Below are positions 53,360-64,000 of a stretch of DNA of 64,000 nt, piece by piece (the first letter of the stretch is position 1; each line of letters starts with the position of its first letter). Origin of the DNA: Neoceratodus forsteri. Its lineage: Eukaryota; Chordata; Ceratodontiformes; Ceratodontidae. The position numbers were made by a program, and so were the translations under genes. Location: contig CM057451.1 of the NCBI GenBank assembly GCA_016271365.2, forward strand, positions 494,997,501 through 495,061,500, written 5' to 3'. The notes under the pieces are model-generated. The model was not told where the DNA came from. It was given only the letters and a program-made list of their open reading frames with translations, and made no database searches.

Positions 53360-56285
53360 TTAATTTCTTTTTATGTTTGCTTGCACGCATGTGCAAGAAA
53401 CATAGTGCCATCATCCGAGTGTTTGTAGGTGTGGCACCCTGTCTTCCAATTCAGTCAGTGTGTTTGCTGGCATGACCACAGTTCACCAATGAATGCTGCA
53501 GCTGTCTATGACAGCAGTTGAAAATGCAGTGCCCTACAGTTGAAAGGGAGAGCTCTGCTTCAGTGAGCAGCGATAAGATAGTGCTGATTAGCATATTGCG
53601 TGCTCATGCGCTCCCCCCCCAAACACACACACGCCTATTGCATGCTCATGCGCTCCCCCCACGCACACACTGTATGGCTGATGGGGGTGCCCAATCCCCA
53701 GTCGGCTCTGCTGCACTCCCCCACCCCCCCAACAGAGTTCCAGGTGCCACGCTGGGCCCTCAGCATGGCAACGGTCTGTAAGGCTGATGGGGGTGTCCAA
53801 TCCCTGTCGGCTCCACTGTTTCCTCCCCAACAGACTACCGGGTGCCATGCTGGGAGCCCACCCCAGTGTGACAATAGTCCATATGGCAGACGGGGGTGCC
53901 CAATCCCGCGTTGGCTCCACTGCCCCCCAAACAGCCTTCCAGCTGCCATGCTGGGAGCCCATGCCAGCATGGTACAAGTCCCGCGTTGTCTAGGAAAAAA
54001 AAAATAACCCGCAAGAAAAAACGTTCCCTCGATGACTGTCCTTACCCCCTCTCCCCACCTGCGCCCACCCTCTGCGTACCCTGCCTCCCCACACCCCCAC
54101 CTCACCCCATACTTACCTCTGTAGTCTGGCACGACGATCTTCGGTGGACCGGGAACACATCTGCACTCTTCAAAGCCAACCGTGAACTGAGGAAATGCTG
54201 GTAAGCTGTATAATGGAATAAATAGGATTTTTTTTTAACTTTGATGCATATCTCAGGAATTTTGGGGAATTTTTTCACCAAATTTTCAACATGGGGTTTT
54301 TGGGACCCCACCTCATAAATTCTGTCACTGTCATTTTGTTAATAAGCCCCGAAAGGTGATTTCACGGTCACTGCGCGGAACCACCTATCAGGACCGATTT
54401 ACAAAATGACATTTTCACAGTTCGTGAGGTAGGTCCTCAGAAACCCTATGCTGAAAATTTGGTGAACAAATTCCCCAAAATGACTGTTTCATGAGCATGT
54501 GTTGCACTATTCTTATGCACGCTTGTAAGTTCGTGAATTTTCAATATTTTCACTCAAGACTTTCAACATTGCCATTTTACCACACCTCCTTATGAGCAGT
54601 ACAGCTGTCATTTTTCACATCTTGCCCAAAATGTTCTTCCACTCATGTAGCGCACAATGGCTCGGTCGGTGTGTGAAATCAATGTTTGGGACAGATTAAG
54701 AAAATCACAGTGACACTGTTCATAAGCAGAGGTGTTAAAATGGCTATGTTAAAAATTTGTTGAATAAAGTCCATAGAATGACTGTGTTACGAGTGTGCAT
54801 TGCGCAGTTTCCACGCACCCTCGTAAGTTCATGCATTTCTAATATTTTCAGTCCAGATTTTCACCACTGCCATTTTCCCACACTTCCTTATGAACAGTAC
54901 AGCTGTCATTTTTCACACCGTGGCCAAAATGTGTTTTCGCACTTCCAGTGCAGAAATGAGTGGTCGCTGTGGGAAATAACTGTTTGGGATAGATTAAGAA
55001 AATCACAGTGACACTGTTCATGAGCAGAAGTTCCAAAATGCCTGTGTTGACAATCTGCTATAAAAAAAATCTCCAAACTAATTGCATTACGGGGGTGCCT
55101 TGCACAGTTTCTACACACTCTCGTGACTTCACCATTTTTTTTAATATTTTCACTGCAGATTTTCAACATTGCCATTTTTTGCACCTCCCCATGAACAGTA
55201 CAGCTGTCATTTTTCACATCCTGTTCGAAATGTGTTTTCACACCAGTGGTAAAAATGGCGTAGTCGCTGTGCAAAATCAGCTTTCGGCTAATGAACTGAT
55301 ATTGCCACTGTTCATAAGGTGAGGGTCACAAAAAACCCATGTTGAAAATTTGGAGTGAAAATGCCAACGAATGCCTGAGGCGTTAGGGTTTCCGACCATA
55401 ACGCCCCACCCTATAGAGATTGACAGGCATCAGGGGTGTGACTTGGGATTCTCACCTGTAATGCTCATACCATTCCATACCCTGCAGCCAGTGAGAAGCA
55501 TCAAGGTGTGCCTTTGACTCTTTTGCCTCAAAGTTCACCCCATTCTCCTATACCTTACCCATCTCACCATATTTCCTGATGGAATGGGATGAGCATAAGG
55601 GCCAAAGACCCCAAGGCAAACCGTGACACTTGTTTGTGTCTGCAGGGTAGGCTGTGGTGAAATGGCATGGCCGTTATGCCTGATGACCCAAAGGCACACC
55701 CCAATGCCTGTCAATCTCTGTAGGGTGGTGGTGGGGTTGGCTTCAGTTCACTGAACATGTACTCCCTGGAAGACAGCAAAGAGAGAGGGGACATGATTGG
55801 GACATTCAAGTACTTGAAAGGGATAAATAATGTTGATAAGGAAAGTCTCTTTAAACTGAGTGGCAACCATATCATGAGGGGGCCCAGTCTTAAGCTGGAG
55901 GATGGGAGGTTTAGGAGGGATGTCAGAAATCACTTCTTAGCAGAAAGGGTGGTAGACACTTGGACTGCGCTGCCGGTAGAGGTCATCTCATTAAAGACAA
56001 TGAGCAGCTTTAAGAGAGGCTGGGATAGGCATAGGTGGAAGATAAGAATCATGGGTAGGGAGGGTGGAAGGAGTGGGGAGGGAAGGCAGGGACATTAGCT
56101 AAAGCTTTGGACCCTGCAATACGAGCAGACTTGATAGACCAAATGGCCGTCTTCTGCTGGCTTCTTCATATGTTGGTATGTTCAATACTTCACTGCCATT
56201 CCTATTATGCAGCTCTCTAACTCCTGCACTACCAATGCCAGTGCCAGCAAGCAAACATTCAGCATTGACAAATGCTTGTTTTATT
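53360..56285 (+). mobile_element. Repeat family A, copy 2
   Basis: Same order as copy 1: TTGCACGCATGTGCAAG start, GC-rich spacer (53580-54110), block GATCTTCGGTGGACCGGGAA (54139 on), then three 300-bp monomers (54559, 54858 and 55160 markers), and the 3' end with CATTGACAAATGCTTGTT (56259-56276). A CR1 tail sits inside. The GC-rich spacer differs in length and sequence, with repeated phrases such as GGGGGTGCCCAATCCC. Confidence 0.75.
55752..56180 (+). pseudogene. CR1 3' fragment inside family A copy 2
   Basis: One open frame (113 codons) gives the last part of CR1 ORF2: GDMIGTFKYLKGINN, FRRDVRNHFLAERVVDTW and MSSFKRGWDRHRW. The family A sequence is cut at GTTCA (about 55746 and 56180-56184), a short likely duplication. 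5'-truncated, as most CR1 insertions are. Confidence 0.88.
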
Positions 56286-56289
56286 TACT

Positions 56290-57076
56290 TTATTTAAAGT
56301 TTGGTAACTAGGAGAGGCACACTGAGCTGAAGCTCGTTTCTAGGTGCGACCCGGGAGAGGGGGAGGAGCTGTCCGAAGTGTAGCCATATTTTTTTTTCAG
56401 AAAAATTTAAAAAAATTGTAAAAGCTGCTGCAACTGAAGGATCCTAAAAGTTAATGAAAGCATCAGGTATCTGACTGTATGCGATATTTTTACAGTTTAA
56501 GAGGAACAATTAAAGTATAACGGCTAGGTTTATTTCCAGAGTTTTATTGTAGTACAAGCAGTTTTAAGCAGGGTACACTTCGTTCTCCAAAGATCCAGTT
56601 AGATGATTTGAAGGTAAGTCCCAGCTCATCCCACTAGTTAGTATTTTCTGTAGTTCTGAATAATGGAGACAATATCAACAAGCTCACTTAAATAGTCACT
56701 ATAAATCCATAATGTGTTGCAGCCAATCAGAATTTAACAAATTAATTTTGATAGTGTCTCTCTTGCTAACTGCAATAAACTAGACTTTTTGAGTTTTATT
56801 TCAATATGCTTACACAACTGGATAAGATATGTGATGATGCTTGTGTAACATGATTTGCTTTGTGGCTTTCCGCCACTTTATCCATGGGCTATACCACCCT
56901 GTAGGGGCATGATGCAAGGAACCTTAGAGGAGGGTTCCCCCTTACAGGTGCTGGGAATGAATGCATCGGCTAAAGGTAGGTTAGGAAGAAGCCCATGGGT
57001 AAGAGAGACAAGCCGCTGGAGGAGATGGGGTGGATGGTGGGCAATGAAAAAGAATCTTGAGGAGGCCCAAGATGTT
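56290..57076. other. Mostly unassigned; purine-rich part at the end
   Basis: 56290-56850 shows no gene. 56855-57076 is purine-rich and ends at the inverted copy of the 62-bp block seen at 29731. Confidence 0.4.
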
Positions 57077-57140
57077 GGGACCTTTTAAGCTTGCTGGGGG
57101 AGTGACTTTTGTTGCCTCGCCCACTGAACCTTGGGCTTAA
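57077..57140 (-). repeat. Self-complementary block shared with 29731-29792
   Basis: Reverse complement: CTTTAAGCCCAAGGTTCAGT ... TCACTCCCCCAGCAAGCTTA; it aligns to 29731 with about three quarters of bases identical. Confidence 0.7.
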
Positions 57141-57547
57141 AGCCCTCCCATTATGTTGTAACAGGATAAGGTTGCTAGCCTGTTTTTAGACCTGTATTGT
57201 GGGTCACCGTATACAGAAATAGCTATACAAAGCAGTACACATGGTAATAAGAACATAACAAAAATATACAATTACAATACCATTCGGGTACAATCACATT
57301 CAGAATCACACTATTTAAAAAGAGCTGCTTTAAAACTTTGACATGAATGATTACACAAGTTATACTGCTAGCCCTGGAGCCTTCCCACAAGGCACCAGGC
57401 ACCCAGCTCTATGGTCTCTGGGTCCCTGGAGAAACCACTCTCACAGAGCCCCTAGGGACCAACAACCAAAATGTCTTCTGGTTCCTATTCTTATAGTCCT
57501 AAGCTCCTCCCAATGATAAGCTCAACTACTTAACCCTTTAGGTTCTA
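57141..57547. other. No recognised feature
   Basis: No gene or clear repeat seen. Confidence 0.5.
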
Positions 57548-58051
57548 ATGCCCCCATATTCAAAGCCTAGGGGATGGCTGGCGCACCTAGACGTGCTGCC
57601 CAGATAAATGGGCTGGCACAAATAAATGCTGTATTCAAATGTTTACACAATTACTCATCTCATCTGATATAGCAATTCAAGTGGGCGGCGCAAATGGAGG
57701 CTGCTGACAATGCACCAACACATCCCCTGGTTGATCCGAATACTTGAAATGGGGATGCACTGCACATCCCCAGATGTGCCATGCCCAAATTCCAGATATT
57801 CAGCCTGAAACATGCAAATGTGGCCATTAGGCATGCAAAGTGCAAACAAGCCACTTGCATGTCATTATGGCCCCATTTGCATGTGTACAGCAGTGATGCG
57901 CCTGGCAGGATGCACCAGGTGGCCTCCCCCTGCCCAGTCCCATGTAACCCAATCCCCAGACCCAGTCAGCTGTATCCATGGCCGAAACACAAACCATTGT
58001 CCCTTGACCCATTTCCATAATGTAGTCACCCCCCCATCCTGATCCCCGTTC

Positions 58052-59855
58052 CCAAAGGAAGACTATAGGAGGGATAGTGAGGCTTAATAAAGGGAAGGGA
58101 GGGCAGAGGGTGACTGTGAAAAGGCAGAGATACTAAACATATATTTTTGCTCAGTATTTACAAATGAAGAGGGGGAGGTACCTAAAACAAACAATAGAAA
58201 CACTCTGGATACAGAAGTTGATACCAGCCCTTTTACAGAAGAAAGGGTTCCGAAAGAACTCTTAAAACTAAAGGTGGACAAAGAAAGGGGGCCTGATGGG
58301 ATTCATCCCAGAATTCTAAAAGAACTAAGGGTAGAACTAGTGACACCACTGACTACCCTCTTTAACAAATCATGGGAGGATAGGGTGGTACCTGAGGACT
58401 GGAGGAGGGCAGATGTGATTCCCTTCACAAAAGTGGGAGCAGGGCAGAAGCGGAAACTACAGACCAGTTAGTTTAACCTCAGTGATAGGAAAATGATGGA
58501 ATCTCTTCTGAAGGAAAGAACTGTCGAGTACCTAGAGGCCAGAGGGCACAGGACCCAAGGCAGCATGGATTCACAGCAGGAAGGTCATGCCAGACGAATC
58601 TAATAGATTTCTTTGACTGGGTGACCAAAGTAGTAGATCAGGGAGGGGCTGTGGACATGGTCTACCTAGACTTTAGCAAGGCATTTAACTCAGTCCCACA
58701 CAAAAGATTAATATACAAGTTAGCCAGCCTGGGAGTGGGTCACAAGATGTTAGCCTGGGTAAAGAACTGGCTGGAGAATAGGACACAGAGGGTAATAGTA
58801 AATGGAGTCCACTCTGAAGAAAGGGGGATTACTAGTAGGGTGCCGCAGGGTTCAGTGTTAGGACTGGTCCTCTTCAATGTCTTTGTAAGCAACATTGCAG
58901 AGGGACTGGAAGGAAAAGTATGTCTCTTTGCAGATGATACAAAGATCTGCAACAGAGTTGATGCACACGGTGGGGTGGAAAGGATGAGAAGGGAACTGGC
59001 AAGGTTAGAGGAATGGTCAAATGTATGGCAGCTTAGATTTAATGCTAAGAAGTGCAAGGTAATACACCTGGAAACAAAAACCCCAGGGAAGAGTACACAA
59101 TGGAGGTTGAGATACTAACAACAACAAAAATGGAAAGGGACCTGGGGTAGTCATATCAGATGACTTAAAGGTGGGCAAGCAATGTGAGAGGGCAGTAATG
59201 AGGGCTGGGGGGATACTGGGATGCATAGAGAGAGAGGCATCACCAGTAGAAAACAGGAAGTTGTTATCCCTCTGAACAGACAGCTGGTGAGACCTCATCT
59301 GGAGTACTGTGTGCAGTTCTGGAGACCCAATCTCCGCAAGGACATAGACAAGATGGAAACTGTCCAGAGGAGGGCAACTAAAATGGTGCAGGGTCTGCAC
59401 CGGAAGACATATGAAGAGAGACTAAAGGAGCTTAATATGTATATCCTTGAGGAAAGGAGGGAGAGGGAGGACATGATAGAAACGTTCAAGTACCTCACGG
59501 GAATCAACAAAGTCCAAGAGGGTAGCATCTTTCAAAAAAAGTGGTGTGCAAGAACAAGGGGGCACAATTCGAAGATAGAGGGTGGGCAGCTCAGAGGTAA
59601 TGTAAGGAAGTATTTTTTCACAGAAAGGGTTGTGGATGCATAGAATGGCCTTCCGGAGGAGGTTGTGGAGTCAAAAACAATGATTGAATTCAAGCATGCA
59701 TGGGACAGCCATAAGCCAATTCTAGGGTTGGGGGTAGAAAGAAGTAGGCTGCTGGTTAACTAGGATCTGTAGCTTATCCATTAGGTAGGGAAATGGGCAG
59801 ACTGGGTGGGCCAAGCGGTCCTTGTCTGCCATCAAATTCTAAGTTTCTGTGTTTC
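58052..59855 (+). mobile_element. CR1 LINE inside B2
   Basis: 5'-truncated, from the end of the linker through RT to the 3' end CCATCAAATTCTAAGTTTCT. It interrupts the left arm of B2; the B2 sequence resumes with AATACATAATAAAATATTCC. Best preserved CR1 of the window. Confidence 0.9.
58100..59645 (+). pseudogene. CR1 ORF2 (RT and C-terminal part)
   Basis: Frame 58274-58471: RGPDGIHPRILKELR, EDWRRADVIPF. After a frameshift, 58621-59118 is open: DMVYLDFSKAFNSVPHKRLI, NWLENRTQRVIVNG, VPQGSVLGLVLFNVF and an intact FADD catalytic box (CLFADDTKIC). FNAKKCKVIHLE follows. Frame 59221-59643: RPHLEYCVQFWRPNLRKDID, VQRRATKMVQGL, VRKYFFTERVVDA. At least three frame breaks. Confidence 0.9.
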
Positions 59856-59874
59856 TAATACATAATAAAATATT

Positions 59875-60000
59875 CCCCAGTAGTGCCATAGGTGTTGTTC
59901 CCCCATCCCGATCCCCGTTCCAATAAATAATAAAATGTACCCCAACAGTGCCATAGGTATTTGTCCCCCCACCTGTTCTGATCCCCATTCCATGTAACAT
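59875..60000. repeat. Left-arm copies of the 65-bp repeat of B2
   Basis: CCAACAGTGCCATAGGTATT-type units, inverted relative to those at 60540-60800. Confidence 0.75.
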
Positions 60001-60139
60001 AACAGTTCACCCCACCCCAGTTTCCATAGTGTAGTGGATCCCTCCACCCACTATGGGCACACACACCCCACCCCGCTCCCCCCATCCCAGCCTGTTCTTG
60101 AAGCTGGTGGGCACCACACACCACCATGGCTGCCTGCCT

Positions 60140-60370
60140 ACTGATCTGTCACAGAATGACAGCATACAGTATACAGTATGCATACAGCGTACAGTATGCA
60201 CTACAAGCCCATTGCCTGACACTGTCGACCAATGGGCTTGCAGTGTGTAATGTAAGCTGTCATTCACAACTTTGTACAATGTTGTGAATGCCAGCTTACA
60301 GTACACACTGCAAGTCTGTTGGTTGACAGTGTCAGCCTATGGGCTTGTAGTGCATACTGTATGTGACAGA
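60140..60370. repeat. Central hairpin region of B2
   Basis: Dense inverted words (CATACAGTATACAGTATG, TAAGCTGTCATTCACAAC against GTTGTGAATGCCAGCTTA) around about 60270. Confidence 0.8.
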
Positions 60371-60539
60371 TCAGTCAGCGGGCAGCTGTGGAGGTGTGCG
60401 GTGGGCTGTGCTGCCCAATGGCTTTATAGACATGTTGGGACGAGGAAGCGAGGTGGGGTGTGGTGCCATAGTGGGTGGTGGTCCACTACACTATGGAAAC
60501 TGGGGCTGGGTGAACCGTTATGTTACTTGGAACTGGGAT

Positions 60540-60800
60540 TGGAATGGGGTGGGGGACCAATACCTATGGCACTGTTGGGGAAAATGTTGTTATTTATTGG
60601 GATTGGGATGGGGGGAACAATACCTATGGTACTGTTGGGGTACATATTATTATTTACTGGGACAGGGATCGGGACGGGAGAGCAATACCTATGGTACTGT
60701 TGGGGTACATATTATTATTTACTGGGACAGGGATCGGGTTGGGGGGAACAATACCTATGGCACTGTTGGGGTACATATTATTTATTAACGGGGATCGGGA
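60540..60800. repeat. 65-bp tandem repeat in the right arm of B2, four copies
   Basis: TACCTATGGnACTGTTGGGG occurs at about 60561, 60621, 60686 and 60752. The open frames rich in Trp, Tyr and Gly (60272-60903) come from this repeat. Confidence 0.9.
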
Positions 60801-61139
60801 CATGGGGGCTCGCCACCAGGCTGCAGGGGCTGGTGGCTGCTGTGCAGCTGTGTGCAGTGCAGCAGCCCACCTGTGGGTGGTGACTGGTGAGGCATGTTTC
60901 TAACATGCCTAACTTTGTGCTGCACATTTCAGATATGTGCGGGCAGATGAGTCACACATCTCGGCTGAATATGGCGATGTGCCACGTATTCATGTGCATG
61001 CCCCCTGGAGATGCGCAGCATACATTATTGCTGGGTTTTGGTGCAGTCGTAGATGAGCCACGCATCTCCACCCTTTTAATATCATGCTGCAGCGCATTTC
61101 TTGAGATGCACCGGTGCATCACCTTTGAATATGCCCCCC

Positions 61140-61793
61140 AACTGTGTATCTAGCTATTTATTTATTGAGTGATTAAAAGTTCCACAGAGCTGAAATGATC
61201 ATTGAGACCGAAGTCTTGTTTGCAAGAATATCCTAATTATATAGAACATAAATACATTATAGTATATGGTTAGAGCTTATTATGTATGGAAATTGATGAC
61301 TGTGAAAGTTGTCATGGAGGTTTAAAAATTTGTATGGATGGTTTAAAAGTTGTTAGCCATGTTCTCATATTAGTGATTCAGCTGTGCTGTCTACCCCCAG
61401 TTTCTTACACTGTTTTCGGCTGTCACTGCCACAGCTACCGAAGTGTGACTCCCACTTCATTACCTCAGGTCCCCTTCAGAAAATTCCACACACAAATAAA
61501 TAAAAAAAAAAGAAAAATGTTGGCAGCCGTGTTCTAGAACAATTCATTTTGGAGCAGGAGAACAAACGAATAGTGTGAAAAACAGCATTTGACATGCTCT
61601 TAGTGATGTCTTTTCTGCTGGACAAAGGTGAGGCAAGAGAAATCTGACAGATTCTCATAGCAGAATTAGATCTCTTACTTGCTGAATTTATTTAGCAAGT
61701 CAAGAGAACTGATAACAATTGAATATGGTGAGCTGACCACCCTCCGTATTCTTATATATATTTTTAAAAACATATACTATAAAAAACAAAATA
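61140..61793. other. No recognised gene; SINE-tail-like start
   Basis: 61150-61180 resembles the ATTTATTTATTGAGTGAT end of the SINEs near 52.2 kb. The rest shows nothing I can name. Confidence 0.4.
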
Positions 61794-61937
61794 TGGGTGA
61801 CCATACACAACTCACCTTGTGTTTCCATGTTGGCATTCAGATAACAGCATGGACCTCTTAAGCTTAGTTCTCGAGATCCATACGCTGTTATCTCAACCCA
61901 TTGATGGAAACACAGGCTTGTTATGTATGGTCACCCA
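61794..61937. mobile_element. Palindromic 144-bp MITE with TA duplication
   Basis: TGGGTGACCATACA at the left and TGTATGGTCACCCA at the right, then GTGTTTCCAT/ATGGAAACAC, then GATAACAGC/GCTGTTATC: nearly the whole length folds back. TA lies on each side (61792-61793 and 61938-61939). This fits Tc1/mariner MITEs. Confidence 0.85.
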
Positions 61938-61944
61938 TACATTA

Positions 61945-64000
61945 CTCCTTATATGACAAGCATTTGTCAATGCCGAATGTTGTCTTGCTGCCATTGGCAG
62001 TGCAGGAGTTAGAGAGATGCAGCATAGGAGTGGCAGTCAAGTATTGAACTGATGCCAACTCACCCCCACCCTGCAGAGAGTGAGAGGCATTAGGGTGTCT
62101 CTGTGGGTGTTTGTTAGTGCAGTGCGGGAAAACATGCTGGGCAGGATGTGAAAAATGACAGCTGCACAGTTCATAAGGAGGTGTAATAAAATGCCAGTGC
62201 TGAAAATGTGGCATACAAATATACAGAATTTGTGGAGTTGCAAGGGTGCGTGGGAAATATGCAAGGCACACTTGCAGCACTGCCAGTTTATGGTCGTTCG
62301 GCACCAAATTTTCAACATAGGCATTTTAGCACCTCTGCTCATGTACAGTGTCACTGTCATTTCCTCAAAGTGTCCCAAGAAGTGATGTCGCACAGCGACC
62401 ACGCTATTCTGCGCCGGAAGTGTGGAAACACATTTTGGGCAGGATACATGAAGTGGCGCTGTACTGTTCAAGAGGTGTGGAAAAATGGCAATGGTAAAAA
62501 TCCAGAGTGAAAATATCACAAATGCACAACGGTACGAGCATGCGTGCAATCTGCCAACGCACGCTTGTAACACAGTCATTTTATGGAGTAACAGCTCCAA
62601 ATTTTCAACATAGGCATTCTAGGAGCTCTGCTCATAAACTGTGTCACTGTCATTTTCATAATCTGGCCCAAACACTGATTTCCCACAGTGACTGTGCAAT
62701 TGTGCGATGGAAGTGCGAAACACATTTCGGGCAGAATGTGGAAAATGACAGCTGTACTGTTCACAAGGAGGTGCACAAAAATACCAATGCTGAAAATCTG
62801 GTGTTACAATATTGTGAATGTGTGAAGTTATGAGCCTGCGTAGCAACTGTGCAACGCATGCTCGTAAAACAGGCATTTGTTGAATTTTTTTCCACCAAAT
62901 TTGGAACATAGGCTTTTTGAGAGGCCACCTCAGGAACACTGGCACTGTCATTTCATTAATGGGTCTCAAAGGTGATTTGCGCGATGGCTGGCCAAATCAC
63001 CTTCTCGAGGCCAATTAACGCATGACAGTGATAGAATTCATGAGGAGGGGCCCCAAAAACCCCATGTAAAAAATTTGGTGCCAAACTTCCAAGAAATGCC
63101 TGAGATATGCAGCAAAGTTTAAAAAAACCCTATTCATTGCATTATACAGGTTACTGGCATTTTCTTAGTTCGCGGTCGGCTTTGAAGAGTGCAGACGTGT
63201 TCCCGGTCCACGGAAGATCATCGTGCTGGAGTCCAAAGGTAAGTATGGGGTGAGGGGTGAGGGAGGCAGGGTGCAGAGGGTGAGTGCGGGTGGGGAAGGG
63301 GCATCTAGACTACGAGGGCCAGTTTTCATTTGCAGGGAAAAAAAGAGAAAACCATCACGGGACAGTTTTAGTCTCTCAGGGCATTTGGCACGCTGGGGTG
63401 GGCTACCAGTGTGCCACCTAAGTGAGTTTTGGGATGGGGGTGTCAGTAGCTGGCCAAGGATTGGGCACCCTCGTGCCGACACAACACAGAGGGGGTTAAT
63501 GCTGGCGGTTATTGGGCACCCGCCCGGCAAACAAAGAAGGGGGAGCGCAAGCGAGATTGGGCACCCTCGGTATTCAACAGTTGGGGGTGATGCGGCGGGG
63601 GTGGACTCCCCATCGGTGATCAAAGATAATGAGGGGGCCACGAGCCAAGGATTAGGGCACCCCCTCGGCATTCAACATTTGGGGGGGAGTATGCCAACCG
63701 GAGAGGCTCCCGTCCAGCACACAAACATGGGGGTTGCCACAGGGGATTGGGCACCCTGATGTCTACAAGCGTGAGGCCACCCGCTCACGACCATGGTCAT
63801 AATGGCAGCAAGCATGGCAAACAAAGGACCCCACGTATGACGAAGCTTTGCTCCAGATTACCTTGAGCATCTGCCTTGATGTGCTCTCGCCCCATTATGA
63901 ATATCATGGTGTGGTGATGGCATGCAGGCTGATTGGGGAATGAGGGACGCACCTACTGATGCATGCCCTGCATTCGCCCAAAAGTAGCCCAGCCCCCAAG
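61945..64000 (-). mobile_element. Repeat family A, copy 3, inverted, runs off the window
   Basis: Read on the minus strand: the GC-rich spacer (63760-63250), the block with GACCGGGAACACG (63195 region), hairpin (about 63000), 300-bp monomers (62880-62100) and the 3' end CATTGACAAATGCTTGTC (61959-61976). Unlike copies 1 and 2 it has no CR1 inside. The frames at 63165-63759 are GC-driven. Confidence 0.75.

Larger units (their letters stand above)
57549..61139. mobile_element. Foldback element B2, related to B1
   Basis: Ends carry ATATTCAAAG and CTTTGAATAT next to C-rich runs. The left arm (57549-58050 plus 59856-60270) and the right arm (60290-61139) are inverted copies: for example CATAGTGTAGTGGATCC near 60028 against GGTCCACTACACTATGG near 60480. 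The centre is a hairpin near 60250-60300 (CATTCACAAC...GTTGTGAATG). A CR1 splits the left arm. No transposase. Confidence 0.8.

Noticed and set aside
60272..60903. Overlapping frames of 203, 141 and 127 codons
   Set aside because: Three registers open together because the 65-bp unit lacks stops; a repeat artefact.
63165..63759. Frames of 178 (plus) and 168 (minus) codons
   Set aside because: GC-rich spacer of family A copy 3; not conserved in the other copies.
1..64000. tRNA or rRNA genes
   Set aside because: The only tRNA-like boxes belong to the SINE at 52797-53027; no cloverleaf or rRNA sequence was recognised.

Overview
The window looks like repeat-dense, gene-poor vertebrate DNA. I found no bacterial gene, operon, tRNA/rRNA gene or CRISPR array, and no intact host gene. 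The repeat mix is CR1-type LINEs, a Tx1/L1-type LINE, other LINE tails, a Ty3/Gypsy element, class-I-like endogenous retroviruses (ERVs), a possible DIRS-like fragment, MIR-like tRNA SINEs, and hAT-, Tc1/mariner- and foldback-type DNA elements. This suggests a tetrapod with a repeat-rich genome (amphibian or non-avian reptile). The species cannot be fixed from the sequence alone. Almost all coding relics carry frameshifts or stops.

Layout. 1-4.5 kb: a minus-strand cluster of short, apparently spliced ORFs that I do not recognise. It has three diverged tandem copies of one Cys/His-type domain, an acidic exon with a TATA box, a GC-rich 43/138-bp repeat, two 22-bp dyads and a GC/CRE/CCAAT promoter-like block. 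It meets a broken retroviral env at about 4.5 kb. 4.5-12.2 kb: ERV1 (minus strand), with 5' LTR 11491-12205, PBS, gag, pol and truncated env, and no 3' LTR. 12.2-15.4 kb: a possible tyrosine-recombinase fragment with a strong hairpin, diverged repeats and a LINE fragment. That LINE is split by a nearly full-length L1/Tx1 LINE (15449-21619) with a 14-bp target duplication, and it resumes at 21634-22530. 22.7-28.9 kb: tandem repeats, repeat family A copy 1 (broken by a CR1 that carries a MITE), LINE tails and a hAT element with an 8-bp duplication. 29.7-32.3 kb: a pyrimidine-rich tract of unknown origin.

32.3-41.1 kb is a nested stack. A Ty3/Gypsy element (minus strand) was split by ERV2, a shrunken relative of ERV1 flanked by a CCTGT duplication. 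The 3' LTR of ERV2 was then split by foldback element B1. 41.1-43.3 kb: unassigned, perhaps LTR-like. 43.3-50.8 kb: two CR1 copies facing opposite ways; the second was split by another LINE tail. 50.8-53.0 kb: a 450-bp tandem repeat and two SINEs. 53.4-56.3 kb: family A copy 2 with a CR1 tail inside. 57.5-61.1 kb: foldback element B2 with a CR1 inside. 61.8-61.9 kb: a palindromic 144-bp MITE. 61.9-64.0 kb: family A copy 3, inverted and running off the window.

Nothing here reads as a working pathway. The window is a record of successive insertions, and the order can be read from which element interrupts which. The best candidate for something undescribed is the 1-4.5 kb cluster. Next are repeat families A and B and the small, microhomology-trimmed ERV2.
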